From Conexibacter sp. (GTDB lineage: Bacteria; Actinomycetota; Thermoleophilia; Solirubrobacterales; Solirubrobacteraceae), in NCBI GenBank assembly GCA_025964325.1, contig JAOPZA010000212.1:1-41477 (forward strand): DNA of 41,477 nucleotides, given 5' to 3'. Below are positions 41,049 through 41,477 of the stretch, piece after piece; position 1 is the stretch's first letter, and every line of letters begins with the position of its first letter. A model generated the notes under the pieces. The model was not told where the DNA came from. It ran no database searches and saw only the letters and a list, made by a program, of their open reading frames with translations. Position numbers and translations under genes: made by a program.

Positions 41049-41477
41049 CTACTGCAGCTCCCGCGAGCGCGGGTCGCCGCGGCGCCCGACGACGACCCAG
41101 ATCGCGACGGCGGTCCGGTCGCCTACGTTGAACAGGCGGTGGGGCGTCGAGGAGTCGAACGAGACCGAGTCGCCGGGCTCCAGCTCGAAGGTCTCGAAGC
41201 CGACCGTGAGGTGGAGCCGTCCCTCGAGGACGGAGCCGTACTCGTGGCCGCTGTGGCGCATCAGCGCGTCGGCCGGCGCGGACTCGCTGCCGGGCTCGTA
41301 GATCGTGCGCAGGAAGTCGACGTCGGAGTGCGGCTCGGAGGTCAGCAGCTCCCAGCGAACGCCGGAGCCGAGCGCCAGCGACTGGCGCGAGTCGTGGCGC
41401 TGCACGGGGCTGGCGCGGCGCGCGATCGTCGCGCTCGCGCCGGCGCCGCTCGCACCGCCGGTGCGAGCGCCCCCGCG
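41049..41477 (-). CDS. XRE-family regulator with cupin sensor domain, partial at right edge
   Basis: The last 142 codons are present and the frame is open to the window edge. A linker (IARRASPVQRHDSRQSLALG) is followed by a cupin_2 domain: RHSGHEYGSVLEGRLHLTVG supplies a His-containing metal/ligand motif, FELEPGDSVSFDSSTPHRLF the second half. This layout is standard for regulators with an N-terminal XRE helix-turn-helix, which would lie outside the window. It is convergent with the E1 operon 30 nt away and could control it (inference). An internal GTG at 41405 gives a false shorter start. Confidence 0.82.
   Translation of the reverse strand, partial: RGGARTGGASGAGASATIARRASPVQRHDSRQSLALGSGVRWELLTSEPHSDVDFLRTIYEPGSESAPADALMRHSGHEYGSVLEGRLHLTVGFETFELEPGDSVSFDSSTPHRLFNVGDRTAVAIWVVVGRRGDPRSRELQ

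Noticed and set aside
41049-41405. Complete 118-residue cupin protein starting at a GTG
   Set aside because: The frame continues upstream to the window edge with the linker typical of XRE-cupin regulators, so the GTG is internal.

Overview
The window is very GC-rich, densely packed bacterial DNA. Long shadow reading frames on the non-coding strands, Ala/Arg/Asp-rich proteins and several actinobacterial hallmarks (a KGD-type fused 2-oxoglutarate dehydrogenase, a mycobacterial-type Dcd, a Sec/NrfD-type formate dehydrogenase, DUF3817, many leaderless genes) suggest a deep-branching actinobacterium, most likely class Thermoleophilia (Conexibacter/Solirubrobacter/Patulibacter-like). The taxon is inference; no rRNA gene is present. 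All genes look chromosomal and mostly housekeeping; no phage, insertion sequence, CRISPR array or tRNA was seen.

Layout. 1-1654: N-terminal part of a lipoyl-E2-(E1) 2-oxoglutarate dehydrogenase, running off the left edge. 1708-2672: DUF3817 membrane protein and a Nudix hydrolase. 2731-5307: an alkyl-DHAP-synthase-like flavoprotein and ketopantoate reductase. 5308-6912: a poorly conserved stretch with two small ORFs, a winged-helix regulator and an unknown protein. 7057-8214: divergent glyoxalase I-like and metallo-beta-lactamase (glyoxalase II-like) genes. 8295-10374: an ABC1/UbiB kinase and a VTT/DedA-type membrane protein. 10358-17085: a selenocysteine formate dehydrogenase operon (fdhA-fdhB-nrfD) divergent from a formate channel gene. 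17082-21850: pyk, then an alkA / queuosine-salvage / GNAT / xthA DNA-repair-like operon. 21898-28127: O-methyltransferase, M29 aminopeptidase, two MBL-fold enzymes (one fused to a SnoaL domain), GNAT and metF. 28141-33764: an S15 hydrolase, an Orn/Lys/Arg decarboxylase, a YgjP-type metallopeptidase and a PfkB kinase. 33923-36589: gltA, dcd and two small membrane proteins. 36798-41018: an operon of an M24 peptidase-like protein, 2-oxoacid dehydrogenase E1 alpha and beta, and a beta-hydroxyacid dehydrogenase. 41049-41477: an XRE/cupin regulator cut by the right edge.

Central carbon genes (kgd, pyk, gltA, E1 alpha/beta) and C1 genes (formate channel, formate dehydrogenase, metF) are scattered through the window. 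The formate pair forms a clear module: an FNT channel imports formate, and a cytoplasm-facing selenoenzyme oxidises it and passes electrons to an NrfD membrane subunit.

The most unusual signals are not conventional genes. First, palindromic repeats sit inside or at the ends of coding sequences: twice in the Ala/Pro linkers of the lipoyl-E2 protein, supplying the last residues and stop codon of the glyoxalase, supplying the only start codon of the PfkB kinase, and encoding the tail of the AgpS-like protein. This resembles in concept the Rickettsia palindromic elements. Second, the formate dehydrogenase has an in-frame UGA followed by a textbook bacterial SECIS hairpin. Third, about fifteen genes carry a TANNNT -10 box 6-9 nt before the start codon, which points to widespread leaderless transcription; in three cases the upstream gene's TAG stop is part of that -10 box.
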